A stretch of DNA of 64,000 bases from CAVPTL01 sp963794415. GTDB lineage: Bacteria > Actinomycetota > Thermoleophilia > Gaiellales > JAICJC01. Of this stretch, positions 35,251-45,585 are shown piece by piece. Below the pieces are notes generated by a model that ran no database searches, was not told the DNA's origin, and was given only the letters and a program-made list of their open reading frames with translations. Every line of letters begins with the position of its first letter. The first letter of the stretch is position 1. The stretch is taken from the NCBI GenBank assembly GCA_963794415.1, contig CAWCDI010000001.1, forward strand, positions 2,001,639 through 2,065,638. Direction: 5' to 3'. Position numbers and translations under genes: made by a program.

Positions 35251-37533
35251 GTGTTTACGTCGTGGAATCCACCTGTCCGCGCCGACGGTGCGCCTCGTTC
35301 GGACGGCGGCCGGTTTCTAGTTTCTGAGGTCAAGTTGGCCCAACCTCGACTGCATCCAGGGTTGGTCAATCGGCCAAGGATCCGCGCACGCTTGGACGCG
35401 GGATCATCTGCCCCGCTGAGTCTTGTCGCAGCGCCGGCCGGCTATGGCAAGACATCCGCGGTTTGCGACTGGGCGGGGGGCCGTGAGATGCCGGTGGCCT
35501 GGGTGACCCTCGACTCACGCGACAACGACGCTGCCCGGCTTTGGCACTACGTGGCTCTGGCGGTTGATCGGATCCGCGAAGGCATCGGGCGCTCAGCGTT
35601 GCAACGTCTGACCATCCCGGGGATACCAATGGAGTCGCCCCTCGACGACCTAGTGGACGGCCTTGCCTCATTCGGTAGGGAGATCGTCTTGGTGCTCGAC
35701 GACTTCCATCACGTGAGTGACCCCGCCTGCCTGGCGACAGTTGATTACTTTCTAGCCCGCCTTCCGGCGAATGCGCGGATGATCATGGTCACCCGCAACG
35801 ACCCGCCGCTTGAAATGCTTAGACGTCGTCGGGCCTATTCGGCGGTCGCTGAGGTTCGCGCCGCCGAGTTGGCATTCACGCCGGTAGAAGTGCGGGAGTT
35901 CCTCGGTTCTCGCGGCATAGTGCTGCTTGAGGCAGAAGAGCGCGAGCTCCTTTTCGACCGCACCGAGGGTTGGCCAGCGGCGCTGGTGCTGGCCGCGCTC
36001 TGGCTGGTGAACGTCGACGATGTGCCGCAGGCAGTGCGTGAGTTCGGCGCAAGCCAGCGGTTCGTAGCCGACTTCCTCAGCAACGAGGTGCTCACGGCGA
36101 TGGACGAGGAGGCCCAAGCGCTGCTACTGCACGCAGCAGTGCTCGGCCGGTTCACGTCGCGCCTCTGTGATGCGCTTCTTAATCGAACAGACTCCGCCGA
36201 GCGGCTATCCGAGCTGACACGGTCAAACCTCCTCATGACACGGGTGGACGAGCGCGACTGGTTTCGGCTGCATCCGCTGTTCGCTGAGTTCGTCACGCTG
36301 CAGCTCCGCAATGGGGATCCTGAGGCTCCCCGCACCATTCATCGGCTAGCGGCGACATGGCTTCGATCGGAGGGCCTGCCGGTCGAAGCAGTAGAGCATG
36401 CAGCGGCTGCCGAGGACGAGGTCACGGTTGCCGAGATTCTTCACGAGTATTACCTGCAACTGATCAGAACTGGAGGCTCGGAGACCTTGCTGCACTGGGC
36501 CACGGAGATCTCGGATGACACACTGGTGCGTTATCCGCAGGTCGCAGCCGCAGCGGCGACCGCAGCGTCGATCCTCGGGGGGCGGGCGGTCGAGCGTCGT
36601 CGGCTGCTGCATCTGGTTGATCGCTCAGCCGCCCTCGATCCCGAACGGTTCGACCGCTACGCCGAGGCGACAGCGACGATGGTACGGGCCGCAGCGGTGG
36701 ATACGGACGTTTCCGAGGCCGTGCGTAACGGCGAGCGATCAGTTGAGCTTGCCCGCGACGGGCTCGACCAGACGCTGGTAGCTGCACTCGCCGGCTACGC
36801 TCGCGCGCAGTATCTCGCCGGAGACCTCGATTCCGCCTGGAGCGCTGGCGTGGCAGCTGTGGAGCATCCCGATGCCGAGCATCGACCGCCGGGTCACATC
36901 TTTGCCCGCTCCACGCTGGCGCTGATCGCTGCCGAGCAAGGACGGGTGGACGCGGCGCGAATCCACGCCGAGAAGGCGAAATCGATCGTCCGGCACACCT
37001 ACGCCAGCCGAAGCTGGCTCGGCGCGAACGCTGGCATCGCCATCGGAGCGGTGCTGCTGGCCGAGGGAAAGCCGGCCCAGGCCGAGCGCGAGTTCGTCAG
37101 CGCCGAACACTTCTTTCGCGACGAGCTGGCCACTGTTCACCACGCCTGGCTTCTGGTGCGGATCGCCGGCATTCGGGTGCGGCGCGGCCGTCTCGCCGAA
37201 GCCGAAACGATGCTGCGGCGGGCGCACGACGCAATGGCTGAACTCGGCGACGTTGGGCGGGTCGCGGTGCTCGCTTCCCAGGTATCCAGCGAGCTTGATC
37301 GCGAACAGGTACGAGCCTTAGCCGGACAGCTGATTGAGACGCCGTCCGGAGCCGAGCTAGCGGTGCTGCGCTTGCTGCCATCCGACAAGTCGGCTCGCGA
37401 GATCGGCGCTGAGCTCTACCTCTCTGGGAACACGGTGCGTACGCATATCCGCATGATCTACCGCAAGCTGGGCGTGAACTCACGGTCCGAAGCCGTCGCT
37501 CGAGCCGGCGCCCTCGGATTGCTCGACAACTAA
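35251..37533 (+). CDS. LuxR-family ATP-dependent regulator (MalT/LAL type)
   Basis: A 760-residue STAND-type regulator. The N-terminal NTPase has Walker A LVAAPAGYGKTSAVCDW (about 59-75) and Walker B EIVLVLDDFHHVSD. The middle is TPR-like helical repeats that normally bind the inducer. The C-terminal HTH reads LLPSDKSAREIGAELYLSGN, TVRTHIRMIYRKLGVNSRSE, a standard LuxR four-helix domain. GTG 35251 is the longest start; TTG 35334, 5 bases after GAGG, is possible but would cut the usual P-x-L...GLV-R-P opening. It probably controls the following plus-strand genes. Confidence 0.9.
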   Translation: MFTSWNPPVRADGAPRSDGGRFLVSEVKLAQPRLHPGLVNRPRIRARLDAGSSAPLSLVAAPAGYGKTSAVCDWAGGREMPVAWVTLDSRDNDAARLWHYVALAVDRIREGIGRSALQRLTIPGIPMESPLDDLVDGLASFGREIVLVLDDFHHVSDPACLATVDYFLARLPANARMIMVTRNDPPLEMLRRRRAYSAVAEVRAAELAFTPVEVREFLGSRGIVLLEAEERELLFDRTEGWPAALVLAALWLVNVDDVPQAVREFGASQRFVADFLSNEVLTAMDEEAQALLLHAAVLGRFTSRLCDALLNRTDSAERLSELTRSNLLMTRVDERDWFRLHPLFAEFVTLQLRNGDPEAPRTIHRLAATWLRSEGLPVEAVEHAAAAEDEVTVAEILHEYYLQLIRTGGSETLLHWATEISDDTLVRYPQVAAAAATAASILGGRAVERRRLLHLVDRSAALDPERFDRYAEATATMVRAAAVDTDVSEAVRNGERSVELARDGLDQTLVAALAGYARAQYLAGDLDSAWSAGVAAVEHPDAEHRPPGHIFARSTLALIAAEQGRVDAARIHAEKAKSIVRHTYASRSWLGANAGIAIGAVLLAEGKPAQAEREFVSAEHFFRDELATVHHAWLLVRIAGIRVRRGRLAEAETMLRRAHDAMAELGDVGRVAVLASQVSSELDREQVRALAGQLIETPSGAELAVLRLLPSDKSAREIGAELYLSGNTVRTHIRMIYRKLGVNSRSEAVARAGALGLLDN

Positions 37534-37602
37534 CTCTACTCACCCAGGTGATCTGGGCCTCGCGGCGCACGGAACTGTCCGCGACGTGCGACAATGCGAG
37601 CC

Positions 37603-37815
37603 ATGTCCACACGGCGGTATCAGTTCACGGTGCAAAGCGAGCTGAGCGACCAGAGCCTCACGGCCTTCGGACACATGAGCGCGACCCGACTCGCAGGCAC
37701 AACGATCATGGTCGGCCCGGTGCGCGATCAGTCCGAGCTTCAAGGAGTGCTGACTCGGATCGGCGACCTCGGACTGACGCTCTTGAACGTCGCGGTCGTG
37801 GACGACCCACGCTGA
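37603..37815 (+). CDS. Small conserved protein, paralogue of 47047-47259
   Basis: A 70-residue protein starting MSTRRYQFTVQSELSDQS, with GPVRDQSELQGVLTRIGDLG near its end. A second copy downstream begins MPTRRYQFTIEGGLNDRS and shares the GPxRDQxxxQGVxTxI segment, which fixes the start. ACAAT lies about 9 bases upstream with no ribosome site, consistent with a leaderless message. The paired helix-loop pattern recalls small proteins found beside LuxR/MalT regulators in actinobacteria. Function unknown. Confidence 0.6.
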   Translation: MSTRRYQFTVQSELSDQSLTAFGHMSATRLAGTTIMVGPVRDQSELQGVLTRIGDLGLTLLNVAVVDDPR

Positions 37816-37835
37816 ATCACGAAACGGAGGAACAC

Positions 37836-38342
37836 ATGGCTGAGCTAATTGCGATTGGCTACGACGACGAGACCACCGCGATCGAAGCGATGAGAGAAGC
37901 CCAACGGCTTCAAGGCGAACTGATCATCCAAGCCGACGCCGTCGCCGCCATCGTCCGCGACACCGACGGCAGCTACCACACGCACACATCCCACACGCCA
38001 TCGACGGGTGGCGGCGCAACCTGGGGCATGTTCTGGGGCTTCCTGTTCGGGCTGCTGTTCTTCATCCCCGTGTTCGGCATGGCCGTCGGCGCCGGATTCG
38101 GCGCCCTGTTCGGCCACATGGGCAAGAAGGCGATCGACAAGCAGTTCCAAGATCAGGTACGCGAGATGCTGAAGCCCGGCACCTCGTGCCTTTTCATGAT
38201 CGTCGAGAAGGTCACACCCGACAAAGCGACCGCCGCTCTCAGCCGATACGGCGGCACCATCCTGAAGACCTCGCTCTCCGAGGAAGACACCCAGAAGCTC
38301 CAAGAGGCGCTACACGGCCCAGCCGAGACGGCGACCGCCTAA
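37836..38342 (+). CDS. DUF1269-like membrane protein
   Basis: A 168-residue protein with ACGGAGG 6 bases before ATG 37836. It starts MAELIAIGYDDETTAIEAM, a ferredoxin-like half, then a Gly-rich glycine-zipper hydrophobic hairpin (WGMFWGFLFGLLFFIPVFGM, GAGFGALFGHMGKK) and a second soluble half (TSCLFMIVEKVTPDKATAAL). This plan is that of DUF1269 proteins, often annotated as membrane-associated stress proteins; role unproven. It follows the small LuxR-linked gene by 20 bp and leads a short operon. Confidence 0.8.
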   Translation: MAELIAIGYDDETTAIEAMREAQRLQGELIIQADAVAAIVRDTDGSYHTHTSHTPSTGGGATWGMFWGFLFGLLFFIPVFGMAVGAGFGALFGHMGKKAIDKQFQDQVREMLKPGTSCLFMIVEKVTPDKATAALSRYGGTILKTSLSEEDTQKLQEALHGPAETATA

Positions 38343-38401
38343 GTAGCGCTGCCAAAGCGATCGGCAAGCACCGGCAACCACGACGACCAAGGAGCCCAAA
38401 A

Positions 38402-38806
38402 ATGACTGCTGGAAGGCAACCAGGGGATGGGAGAGGGACGGTGAGGCTCGCCGGGTGGACGGCGTTTGCGGCCGTGATCCTGATCGTGGCTGGCCTGTTC
38501 AACCTGATCAACGGCGTCAATGCGATCCACAACGCGAACTACTTCGTGAGCGACCGGGTGTATGCCAGCCTCAAGCTCTGGGGATGGCTCTTCCTCATCT
38601 GGGGCATCCTCGAGATCGTCGCCGGCGGGCTGGTGGTGACCAGGCACCCACGGGGAAGAGCACTCGGCGTGAGCCTCGCCGCGACCGCAGGAGTACTGTG
38701 GTTCTTCATGATCTTCTCAGAACCATGGGCTGCGCTGGTGGGGATCTCGATGAGCGTGCTGGTGATCTACGGCCTCACCGTCGGCATGGCCGACGAGTAC
38801 GAGTGA
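38402..38806 (+). CDS. Four-helix membrane protein (DUF7144-like)
   Basis: A 134-residue protein with four TM helices and short loops (FAAVILIVAGLFNLINGVNA, LWGWLFLIWGILEIVAGGLV, LAATAGVLWFFMIFSEP, WAALVGISMSVLVIYGLTVG). GGAG precedes ATG 38402. The G-W-x-x-F-A...G-x-F-N-x-I-x-G opening is typical of a common actinobacterial membrane family of unknown function. A homologue on the other strand lies at 40556-40946. It is 59 bp after the DUF1269 gene. Confidence 0.75.
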   Translation: MTAGRQPGDGRGTVRLAGWTAFAAVILIVAGLFNLINGVNAIHNANYFVSDRVYASLKLWGWLFLIWGILEIVAGGLVVTRHPRGRALGVSLAATAGVLWFFMIFSEPWAALVGISMSVLVIYGLTVGMADEYE

Positions 38807-38816
38807 GCACGCCAGA

Positions 38817-40505
38817 TTGACCGTCCCCGGCGCCCGGGCACTCGCCACGTACAAATCCTCGTGGCTCCCGAAAGACGTTGTTGCGGGACTGGTGCTGACG
38901 ACGCTTCTGGTGCCGCAGGGCATGGCGTATGCCGAGCTGGCCGGGCTGCCGGCGATCACCGGCCTCTACACCTCGATCCTCTGCCTCGTCGGCTACGCGG
39001 TGTTCGGGCCCTCACGGATCCTCGTGCTCGGGCCCGACTCCTCGCTCGGGCCGATGATCGCCGCGACGATTCTCCCGCTGATCGGCGCAAACGGCGACCC
39101 GGAGCGAGCAGTCGCACTGGCCTCTGCCCTGGCGCTCCTGGTCGGCGCGATGATGGTGCTCGGGGGCGTCGCGCGGCTCGGCTTCGTCGCCGACCTCCTC
39201 TCCAAGCCCACCATGATCGGCTACATGAACGGCCTCGCGGTCACCATCCTGGTGGGCCAGATGCCGAAGCTGTTCGGCTTCTCGATCGACGCCAACGGCC
39301 TGATCGACGAGATCCGGGGGTTCGCCGAGGGGGTCGCCGACGGGGACACGGTGGGCGCCGCCCTGGCGATCGGGGTGACCGGCCTGGTGGTGATGTTCGG
39401 GCTGCGGCGCGTGCTGCCCAGGGTGCCGAACGTCCTGGTGGCCGTGGTTATCTCGATCATCATCGCCAACGTTGCGGGCCTCGAGGGGCGCGGAGTGGAC
39501 GTCGTGGGGACATTGCCGCAGGGGTTCCCGCCGCTCACGGTGCCCGATTTCCACCTCTCCGATCTGCCGCTGCTCATCGGCGGTGCGCTCGGCATCGCCC
39601 TGGTCTCGCTGGCCGACACGATTGCCACCTCATCGGCGTTCGCCGGGCGAAGCGGCGAGGAGGTCGACGGCAATGGCGAGATGATCGGGATCGGGGTCGC
39701 CAACCTCGCGGCCGGCATGTTCCAGGGCTTCCCGGTGAGCACCAGCGGATCGCGCACCGCCGTGGCCGAGCAGGTGGGCGCGAAGTCCCAGATCACCGGC
39801 ATCGTCGGGGCGATCACCATCGTCATGATGCTGGTGCTCTTCCCCGGGCTCCTGCGCGACCTGCCCCAGCCGACGCTCGCAGCAGTGGTGATCGCCGCAT
39901 CGCTGTCACTCGCCGACATCCCCGGCACGCTGCGGCTGTGGCGCCAGCGCCGCACCGAGTTCGCCGTCTCGATCGCGGCGTTCCTGGGCGTCGCCCTGCT
40001 CGGGGTGCTGGCTGGAATCGCCGTCGCCGTGGCGCTCTCGGTGCTGGACGTCTTTCGCCGATCGTGGTGGCCTTATCGAGCGGTGCTGGGCCGGGTCGAC
40101 GGCACGCCGGGCCTGCACGATGTGACCAGCTACCCGGACGCCGAGACGCTGCCCGGGCTCGTGGTGTTCCGCTTCGACGCGCCGCTCTTCTTCGCCAACA
40201 CGCGCACGTTCAAGCAGGCGATCACCGAGCTCGCCACCGCCGAGCCGGCGCCGAGGTGGATCGTGATTGCAGCAGAGCCGATCACCGATGTCGACACCAC
40301 GGCCAGCGACATGCTCGAGGAGCTGGACGAGGCGCTCAACGCCCGCGGCATCTCGCTCGTGTTCGCCGAGCTGAAAGACCCCGTGCGGGAGAAGATCGAG
40401 CGCTACGAGCTGACCCGCACCATCGACCCACACCACTTCTACCCCACGCTCGACGCAGCGATCGATGCTTACAAAGCGACCACCGGAATCAACTGGGAAC
40501 GGTGA
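38817..40505 (+). CDS. SulP-family anion transporter with STAS domain
   Basis: A 562-residue transporter starting at TTG 38817, 10 bp after the preceding gene. The SulP signature is clear: KDVVAGLVLTTLLVPQGMAY, AELAGLPAITGLYTS, YAVFGPSRILVLGPDSS, and STSGSRTAVAEQVGAKSQ. About 12 TM helices are followed by a STAS domain (about residues 440-555; LVVFRFDAPLFFANTRTF, DVDTTASDMLEELDEAL). Substrates in the family are sulfate, bicarbonate or other anions; not resolvable here. A perfect hairpin terminator follows. Confidence 0.9.
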   Translation: MTVPGARALATYKSSWLPKDVVAGLVLTTLLVPQGMAYAELAGLPAITGLYTSILCLVGYAVFGPSRILVLGPDSSLGPMIAATILPLIGANGDPERAVALASALALLVGAMMVLGGVARLGFVADLLSKPTMIGYMNGLAVTILVGQMPKLFGFSIDANGLIDEIRGFAEGVADGDTVGAALAIGVTGLVVMFGLRRVLPRVPNVLVAVVISIIIANVAGLEGRGVDVVGTLPQGFPPLTVPDFHLSDLPLLIGGALGIALVSLADTIATSSAFAGRSGEEVDGNGEMIGIGVANLAAGMFQGFPVSTSGSRTAVAEQVGAKSQITGIVGAITIVMMLVLFPGLLRDLPQPTLAAVVIAASLSLADIPGTLRLWRQRRTEFAVSIAAFLGVALLGVLAGIAVAVALSVLDVFRRSWWPYRAVLGRVDGTPGLHDVTSYPDAETLPGLVVFRFDAPLFFANTRTFKQAITELATAEPAPRWIVIAAEPITDVDTTASDMLEELDEALNARGISLVFAELKDPVREKIERYELTRTIDPHHFYPTLDAAIDAYKATTGINWER

Positions 40506-40508
40506 CCG

Positions 40509-40544
40509 TGCCGCGCTCGCCAGGCATCACTGGCGAGCGCGGCA
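40509..40544. terminator. Bidirectional terminator between convergent genes
   Basis: TGCCGCGCTCGCCAG (40509-40523) and CTGGCGAGCGCGGCA (40530-40544) are perfect 15-base complements with a GCATCA loop. It lies 3 bp after the SulP stop and 11 bp before the stop of the convergent membrane gene. Confidence 0.8.
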
Positions 40545-40555
40545 GACAACTCGGC

Positions 40556-40946
40556 CTAAGCCGTCGAGCCCTCACCATCGTGCCAACGAACGATCAACGC
40601 GTAAAGCACGACACCGGTCAGGATCAACGCTGTCAGGGCCCATAGCGGATACTGGGCGTTGCCGACAAACCCCAGCTGCTCGATCAAGCTCACGCTGCCA
40701 ACGGCGATGGCAAACCAACGCGCCCAGCCCTGACCAGCGATCGACGCCAACCCCGCCATCAACAGGGCCACGCCCCAGAGCAGCGTGATCCAGCCCCAGG
40801 TGCGTACGTCGAACACGATGACCTGATTCGGCCCAAGCGCGTAGTACGTATGCCTGATGACGGCGACGAGACCCTCGAGGATATCGATCGTACCCACGAT
40901 CACCAAAAGCCAGCCGGCGAAACGCGACCCACCCTCCCCATTGCAC
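40556..40946 (-). CDS. Four-helix membrane protein (DUF7144-like), frameshifted N-terminus
   Basis: From about residue 12 on, the frame encodes AGWLLVIVGTIDILEGLVAV, WGWITLLWGVALLMAGLAS, WFAIAVGSVSLIEQLGFVGN and WALTALILTGVVLYALIV, four TM helices like the plus-strand gene at 38402. The expected opening (VQWGGWVAF) is in another frame beginning GTG 40946, so one extra base near 40925 splits the gene. If real, translation could only begin at an internal TTG/GTG and lose part of helix 1. Confidence 0.6.
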
Positions 40947-41013
40947 TACTCAATTTCGTTCTCCATCTGGTTTGCCCTCCCTTATCCGTACGTCGATTTG
41001 GCCCGCTGGCATG

Positions 41014-42096
41014 TCATCGAACGTCAACGTAAATGACTTCGATGGCGTTGTTCCCGTATCCGAGCCTGTTCCAGACCGGCACTTCGGGTTGAACGTTTCC
41101 GGCCGCGTCGGTAGCCCGAGCGCGCAGGCTCTTCCGGCCAGGTTCGGTCGGCTTCCACTCGAATGACCAGTTCTGCCACTGGTACGGGCCTTTCGGGGTC
41201 TCGAGGTGCGCCGGGAGCCACTCCGAATCGCCAGTGAGGCTGATGTCGACGTTGGTAACCGGCCCGACGCCCGACCATGCCTTCCCGCGTACAACATGTG
41301 TCTCGTCGCCGCTCATGACCTCTCCCTGGCGCGGCCCGGTGATCCGGGCTCGGGGGCGCATCACGGTGACGCGCTCGGCCGCGACGATCGGCCCACTCAT
41401 ACATGTAGTGCCCGGTCTCAAACTCGCCGATGAACGGTTGGGTCAGCACCTCGATCCGTTTCAGCCATTTCACCGAGGCCACGCCGTACCAGTGGGGCAC
41501 GATCAGCCGAAACGGCGCGCCGTGGTCGGGGTTGAGCGGCTCGCCGTTCATCTCGTAGGCAATCATGATCTCGGCCGAAGGATCGGCGGCATGCACCAGC
41601 GTCAGCGAGCGCTCGAACGAGAGGTCGGAGGCGTCGATGTCCTTCAGTACCGGGTTGAGGATGTACGACCCGTGATCGACGCCGGCGAATAGCACCTCAA
41701 CGCCGGTATCGAGCGGCGCGGCCTGTTCGAGCACGTCGTGGAGCAGTGCCCCTTTCCAGGAGGCGGTCGAGACGGCGTAGTCGCCCCAAGGCTCGCCGGC
41801 CGGTAGCGGTCGCATCGCCAGTCGCCCATTCCCGGCGCATTCGAGGGTTACCACCCGCTCGATCGAACGCATCTCCGCAAGTCCTCGAGGTTGAGCGTGA
41901 ACGGGTTCTGCACCGCGCCGCCGATTTCGAGCCGCCCGTCATGTTCGGGTACTGGAAAGTTGCTGCGGATGTAGTGCAGCTCGGTTGGGGTGACATCGGT
42001 TTCGAGCGCCTCGGGCGGCGCCTCGGCGTTGAACGGCTGACCATGGATCATGGTCAGCGCGGCGCGTTCCCGGGCCAGATCGTCTGCAAGTGCCAT
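41014..42096 (-). pseudogene. Sulfite-oxidase-like molybdopterin enzyme, split by two frameshifts
   Basis: Three frames give one continuous protein: TELHYIRSNFPVPEHDGRLE (from about 42096), ERVVTLECAGNGRLAMRPLP with the Mo-binding Cys and AYEMNGEPLNPDHGAPFRLI (41872-41400), and the dimerisation domain RITGPRQGEVMSG, WQNWSFEWKPTEPGRKSL (to 41014). Shifts fall near 41875 and 41395. Family members oxidise sulfite or sulfoxides using a molybdenum cofactor; the Cys and the R-x-x-x-P-x-x-Y/W region are present. No signal peptide is visible. It may be intact in reality if the shifts are sequencing errors. Confidence 0.75.
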
Positions 42097-42153
42097 CTAC
42101 TTCTCCTCGAATCGGTGGGCGTCACCCGGCTCCACGGCGCGGGCTGAACCCGT

Positions 42154-43005
42154 TCAGTAGTCGGGGTCTTGGAATGTCGGGTCTCTGTCCTCGTTGAACG
42201 CGCCGATGCCCTCGATCCGGTCGGGGTGGACGGCAGAGCGCCAGTGGGCTTCCATCATGATCGAGATCGCCTGCTCGGTCGGCTGCCCTTGGCCGAGGTG
42301 TACGGCTCGCTTCACTGCCTGGGCGGCGGTGGGCGAATTGCTGGCGATCCTTCGGGCGATGCTCAGCGCCGCTGCGGCGAGATCGGCTTGCGGATGAAGC
42401 TCATTCACCATGCCCAGACGATGAGCCTCCTGCGCGGTGATCGGGTCGCCAGTCAGAAGCATCTGCATCGCCTTTCCGGGCGGCAGCACGCGCGGCAGGA
42501 ACACCGGCGAACCGCCGCCGGCCGATAAGCCGATCATCGCCTCGGGCTGTCCGAATGTCGCCGTTTCCGAGGCGATGATGAAGTCGGTGCTCTGGGCGAT
42601 CTCCGACCCGCCGCCATAGGCGATGCCGTTCACAGAGGCGAAGATCGGGGTTCGCAGCTCGCGCAGCGTGTACAGCGTGCGGTCAAAGGCCTGGCGTTGC
42701 CGTAGCCAGTCCTCCTTGGTCATGCTATGACGCTCACGCAGATCGCTGCCGACGGAGAACGCGTGATCACCGGCGCCGGTGATCACCGCTACCCGCACCG
42801 CCGTCTGCACCCCGATCGTTTCAAGTACCTCCGTCAGCCGAGCGCCCATCGCGGTGGTGATCGCATTGTCGAACGGGCGGTTCAGGGTGACTACCGCGAT
42901 CGCGCCGTCGTCGAAGTACTCAAGCAGGACGGGATCGTCGGGCTCGTCACCGTCGGCGAGTGGCGGTGAAAAGTCAAGGGCGTTCCAGCGGTCGGTAGGT
43001 GTCAT
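42154..43005 (-). CDS. Enoyl-CoA hydratase/isomerase family protein
   Basis: A 283-residue crotonase-fold protein with TAGGAGACGCC before ATG 43005 (MTPTDRWNALDFS). Key blocks: VTLNRPFDNAITTAM, VITGAGDHAFSVGSDLRERH (oxyanion-hole Ala/Phe region), ASVNGIAYGGGSEIAQSTDF (the G-G-G site) and EAMIGLSAGGGSPVFLPRVL. The usual second catalytic Glu position reads S-A-G-G, so the exact reaction (hydratase, isomerase or other) is open. It is intact although the genes on both sides are frameshifted. Confidence 0.85.
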   Translation of the reverse strand: MTPTDRWNALDFSPPLADGDEPDDPVLLEYFDDGAIAVVTLNRPFDNAITTAMGARLTEVLETIGVQTAVRVAVITGAGDHAFSVGSDLRERHSMTKEDWLRQRQAFDRTLYTLRELRTPIFASVNGIAYGGGSEIAQSTDFIIASETATFGQPEAMIGLSAGGGSPVFLPRVLPPGKAMQMLLTGDPITAQEAHRLGMVNELHPQADLAAAALSIARRIASNSPTAAQAVKRAVHLGQGQPTEQAISIMMEAHWRSAVHPDRIEGIGAFNEDRDPTFQDPDY

Positions 43006-43013
43006 GGCGTCTC

Positions 43014-44359
43014 CTAGGTGTCGAGCTCTCCGAGCCAGCGCAGGGCGCGCAAGCCCGGTGCAAAGCAGTACTCTCCGCCGCGCGTAACGACGAACGGCGG
43101 GACATCGTCCAGCCGAAGGCGGATCGGCCGCTTCGGGATCGTGAACTCGCCCGAGTCGGTCGAACGGCCAACCAGCGGATCGGTCTCTTTGGGAGCGCCG
43201 ATGAAGATCCCGTCGTTCAGCCACTGGGTCTTCACAAACTCGAACTGGCGTTTCAGATGCGACCCAGCGAACACGAAGATGATCCCCCGATCGTGGCCAT
43301 CGTCTTCGAGCACCCCGTCCGGCAACATCGGGCCGTAGCTCGTGCCCCGTCGGATCATGTGATGCAGCCGAACATCAACGCCCCCGTCGTCATCGAACGC
43401 GTCTCGCGGGTTCGCCCGGCGAGCGTGCGATCCCGCTGGGCACTTGAACCCGCGCGGATCATCGCGCGTAGAGAAAGGCGTTATTTCGAGCTTCGTCGGC
43501 GCCAAGTTCGGGAGCGTCGCGATCAGGCGCAAGCGCCAGCGGCGCGCCGCTTTGCCAGCGCCCGACCATTTTCGCCCCTAGCAGCGCCTCGTCCTCACGC
43601 GACGAGGCCTTATCGCGCAGGTAGCGACGATACGCAGCGACTCGAGTGTGGAGCTTTCGAAAGACGATGTACGTGCCGTTCTGCCCGAGCACCGCAGGCG
43701 TCGGCATCGGCGGCGAGCGATCCAGTCTCGTCCGGGTAGCCGAGGATGAACTCGCCGGGCTTGATAGGCCTGGCCTTCGGGTTCGTCGGAGGGATCCCAC
43801 TACCCTCGATCGCCGGCTGGCCGATCCCGTCCTTGAAGCCGAACGACGTTCGCTCAGTTGGGAGCTGGTAGCAGTCCTGGCGCCAGACCAACTCGACCCC
43901 CGTGATCTCCGCCTGCGCGCGGCGCGCCCGCTCGGCGACGACCTCGAGTCGCCCCGAATTCGACGCTAACACCGCGACCGCCACATGCACATCCGGGGTT
44001 CCCAACGGTTTCTCCCAATGCTCCGGCGCACTCTCTCCAACGTCTCCTAGCTCCGCCGCTCGAGCCGCCATGCCCTGGCGAAACTCAGGCGCGAAGCTGT
44101 CCAGCGATTCCTGCGGTACGCCCAGTGCCTCCAAGCCCGCGTAGGTGAACGCGACGGTAATCCAGGCCTCGGCGGCAGGATCGGGAGCTGTCCGGGCAGA
44201 TCCGATGAGCGGAACCAGCCGCCGCACCAGCTCGCGCCCAGCTGCCCGGTCGTCGATTCGAAGCAGCAGGTAGGTGCCGACGTACGGCGAGGGACGAGGA
44301 TGCAGCGCACCGCCCTGGATATCGTCCAGCTCTAAACGTGTCGCGCCGGCGGTACTCAC
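43014..44359 (-). pseudogene. DyP-type haem peroxidase, split by two frameshifts
   Basis: Three frames form one peroxidase: LELDDIQGGALHPRPSPYVG with TSFGFKDGIGQPAIEG (the GxxDG motif with the distal Asp), then VLGQNGTYIVFRKLHTRVAA, then FKCPAGSHARRANPRD with the proximal haem His and GIIFVFAGSHLKRQFEFVKT. Shifts lie near 43700 and 43465. DyP peroxidases use H2O2 to oxidise dyes or phenolics. There is no Tat signal. Start ATG 44359 reads MSTAGATRLEL. Confidence 0.8.
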
Positions 44360-44402
44360 CTGGACTCGCTCGCAGGGGCTGCTCCTCTGGACTTCTCGCG
44401 AC

Positions 44403-45561
44403 TCACACCTGGCTCCGGATCGAGGTCGCCCATGTCAGTGATGCTCCGGCTTGTCCGGCGGGTTCGGGATTCGGCGGCGCGACATACGGAAACGCCTCAG
44501 TCGCCGGCTGGGAGGCCTCATCGACGCCATCGCTGATCACCGGTCCCTTCCCGGCGTTGATCAGCAGCGTGAAGATCGTGTCCATCACGTCATCGTTCAA
44601 GGCTCGCCCGCCGCACGTCCGATGCGGACGACCAGCAATCAACGCCTGCTCGATCTCAAGATACGAGCCGTGGGCGGCATACGGCTTCGTCAGATCGGTG
44701 ACCAGATAGTCGGCCAGGCTGAGCTCGGTCAGCGGGTGGGTGTCGTCGTGATACGTCCAGTCCGCCTTACCGTCGAGGCCGTCCCAGAAGCGCAAGTTCG
44801 CGTTCAGCCGAGCCCGATACGCACCGACGTACCCATCAGCCAGATGGAAACCGTCTTCCATGTTGTAGATATCGCGAATCTCGAGATCGCGGTTAACCTG
44901 ATCGAACTGCTTCGGCGCGAGCAACAGGTTCTTGACCTCGGGCCGGCCAACCCGCTCGATCCGGACGTTGAACTTGCCGCGCGTCAACGTCTCGGAGACA
45001 TGCCCGACGAGCTCGACCCCCGGCAGGTACTTGGCGCAGTCGATCTCAAGCACGATACTCAGCACGTTCTTGCCGTCCATGTAGATCGAGCCCGGATCGG
45101 TGAACGCTATTTTGCCGGTGGCAATCGTCTTCAGCGCCGCCGGAGCGTCCATGATGAACGGATCCCACCGTACCCCGGCGAACGCGCGCACCCCATGCAC
45201 CGTTTCGCCCTGTTCATCGCCGACCGAGAACTCGACGGTGTCCCCGCTCGGCGTATAACACGTCCCCCTCTGCGGCTCAGTGCCATCTGGGTCGGAGAAC
45301 ACGCAATCGAAGACGACCTCAGGCGAATCGTGCACGTCGTAGGGCGACTGACCGTCCGCAGCCTCGACCAGGTGCACCTCTCGAAGCCGGAAACGGTAGA
45401 GAAGCCCATCGGACAGTTTCGCCGTCGCCGAGCGCGAACGGCAGTGTGTTTTGCACCAGCACGAGGTGCCCGGGCCGCTCCGGGCTCGGAAACGCGTATA
45501 CGTCGGTGATGTCCGCGATCGGATCGGCGAGTGCGCGCGGCCCTGAAATATGATCAGACAT
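44403..45561 (-). pseudogene. DUF4331-family protein with one frameshift
   Basis: ATG 45561 reads MSDHISGPRALADPIADITD, VYAFPSPERPGHLVLVQNTL, the normal DUF4331 opening. After a one-base shift near 45420 the second frame continues AKLSDGLLYRFRLREVHLVE, GVRAFAGVRWDPFIMD, SIVLEIDCAKYLPG and ends SLTWATSIRSQV. The family is of unknown function, secreted or cytoplasmic in different taxa. It lies 43 bp upstream of the DyP gene and probably in its operon. Confidence 0.75.
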
Positions 45562-45585
45562 AGCTGGTGTTCCTCCGGCCGACGG

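Noticed and set aside
38861..40645. 594-codon plus-strand Arg-rich frame
   Set aside because: Shifted shadow of the SulP transporter gene; composition is implausible for a protein.
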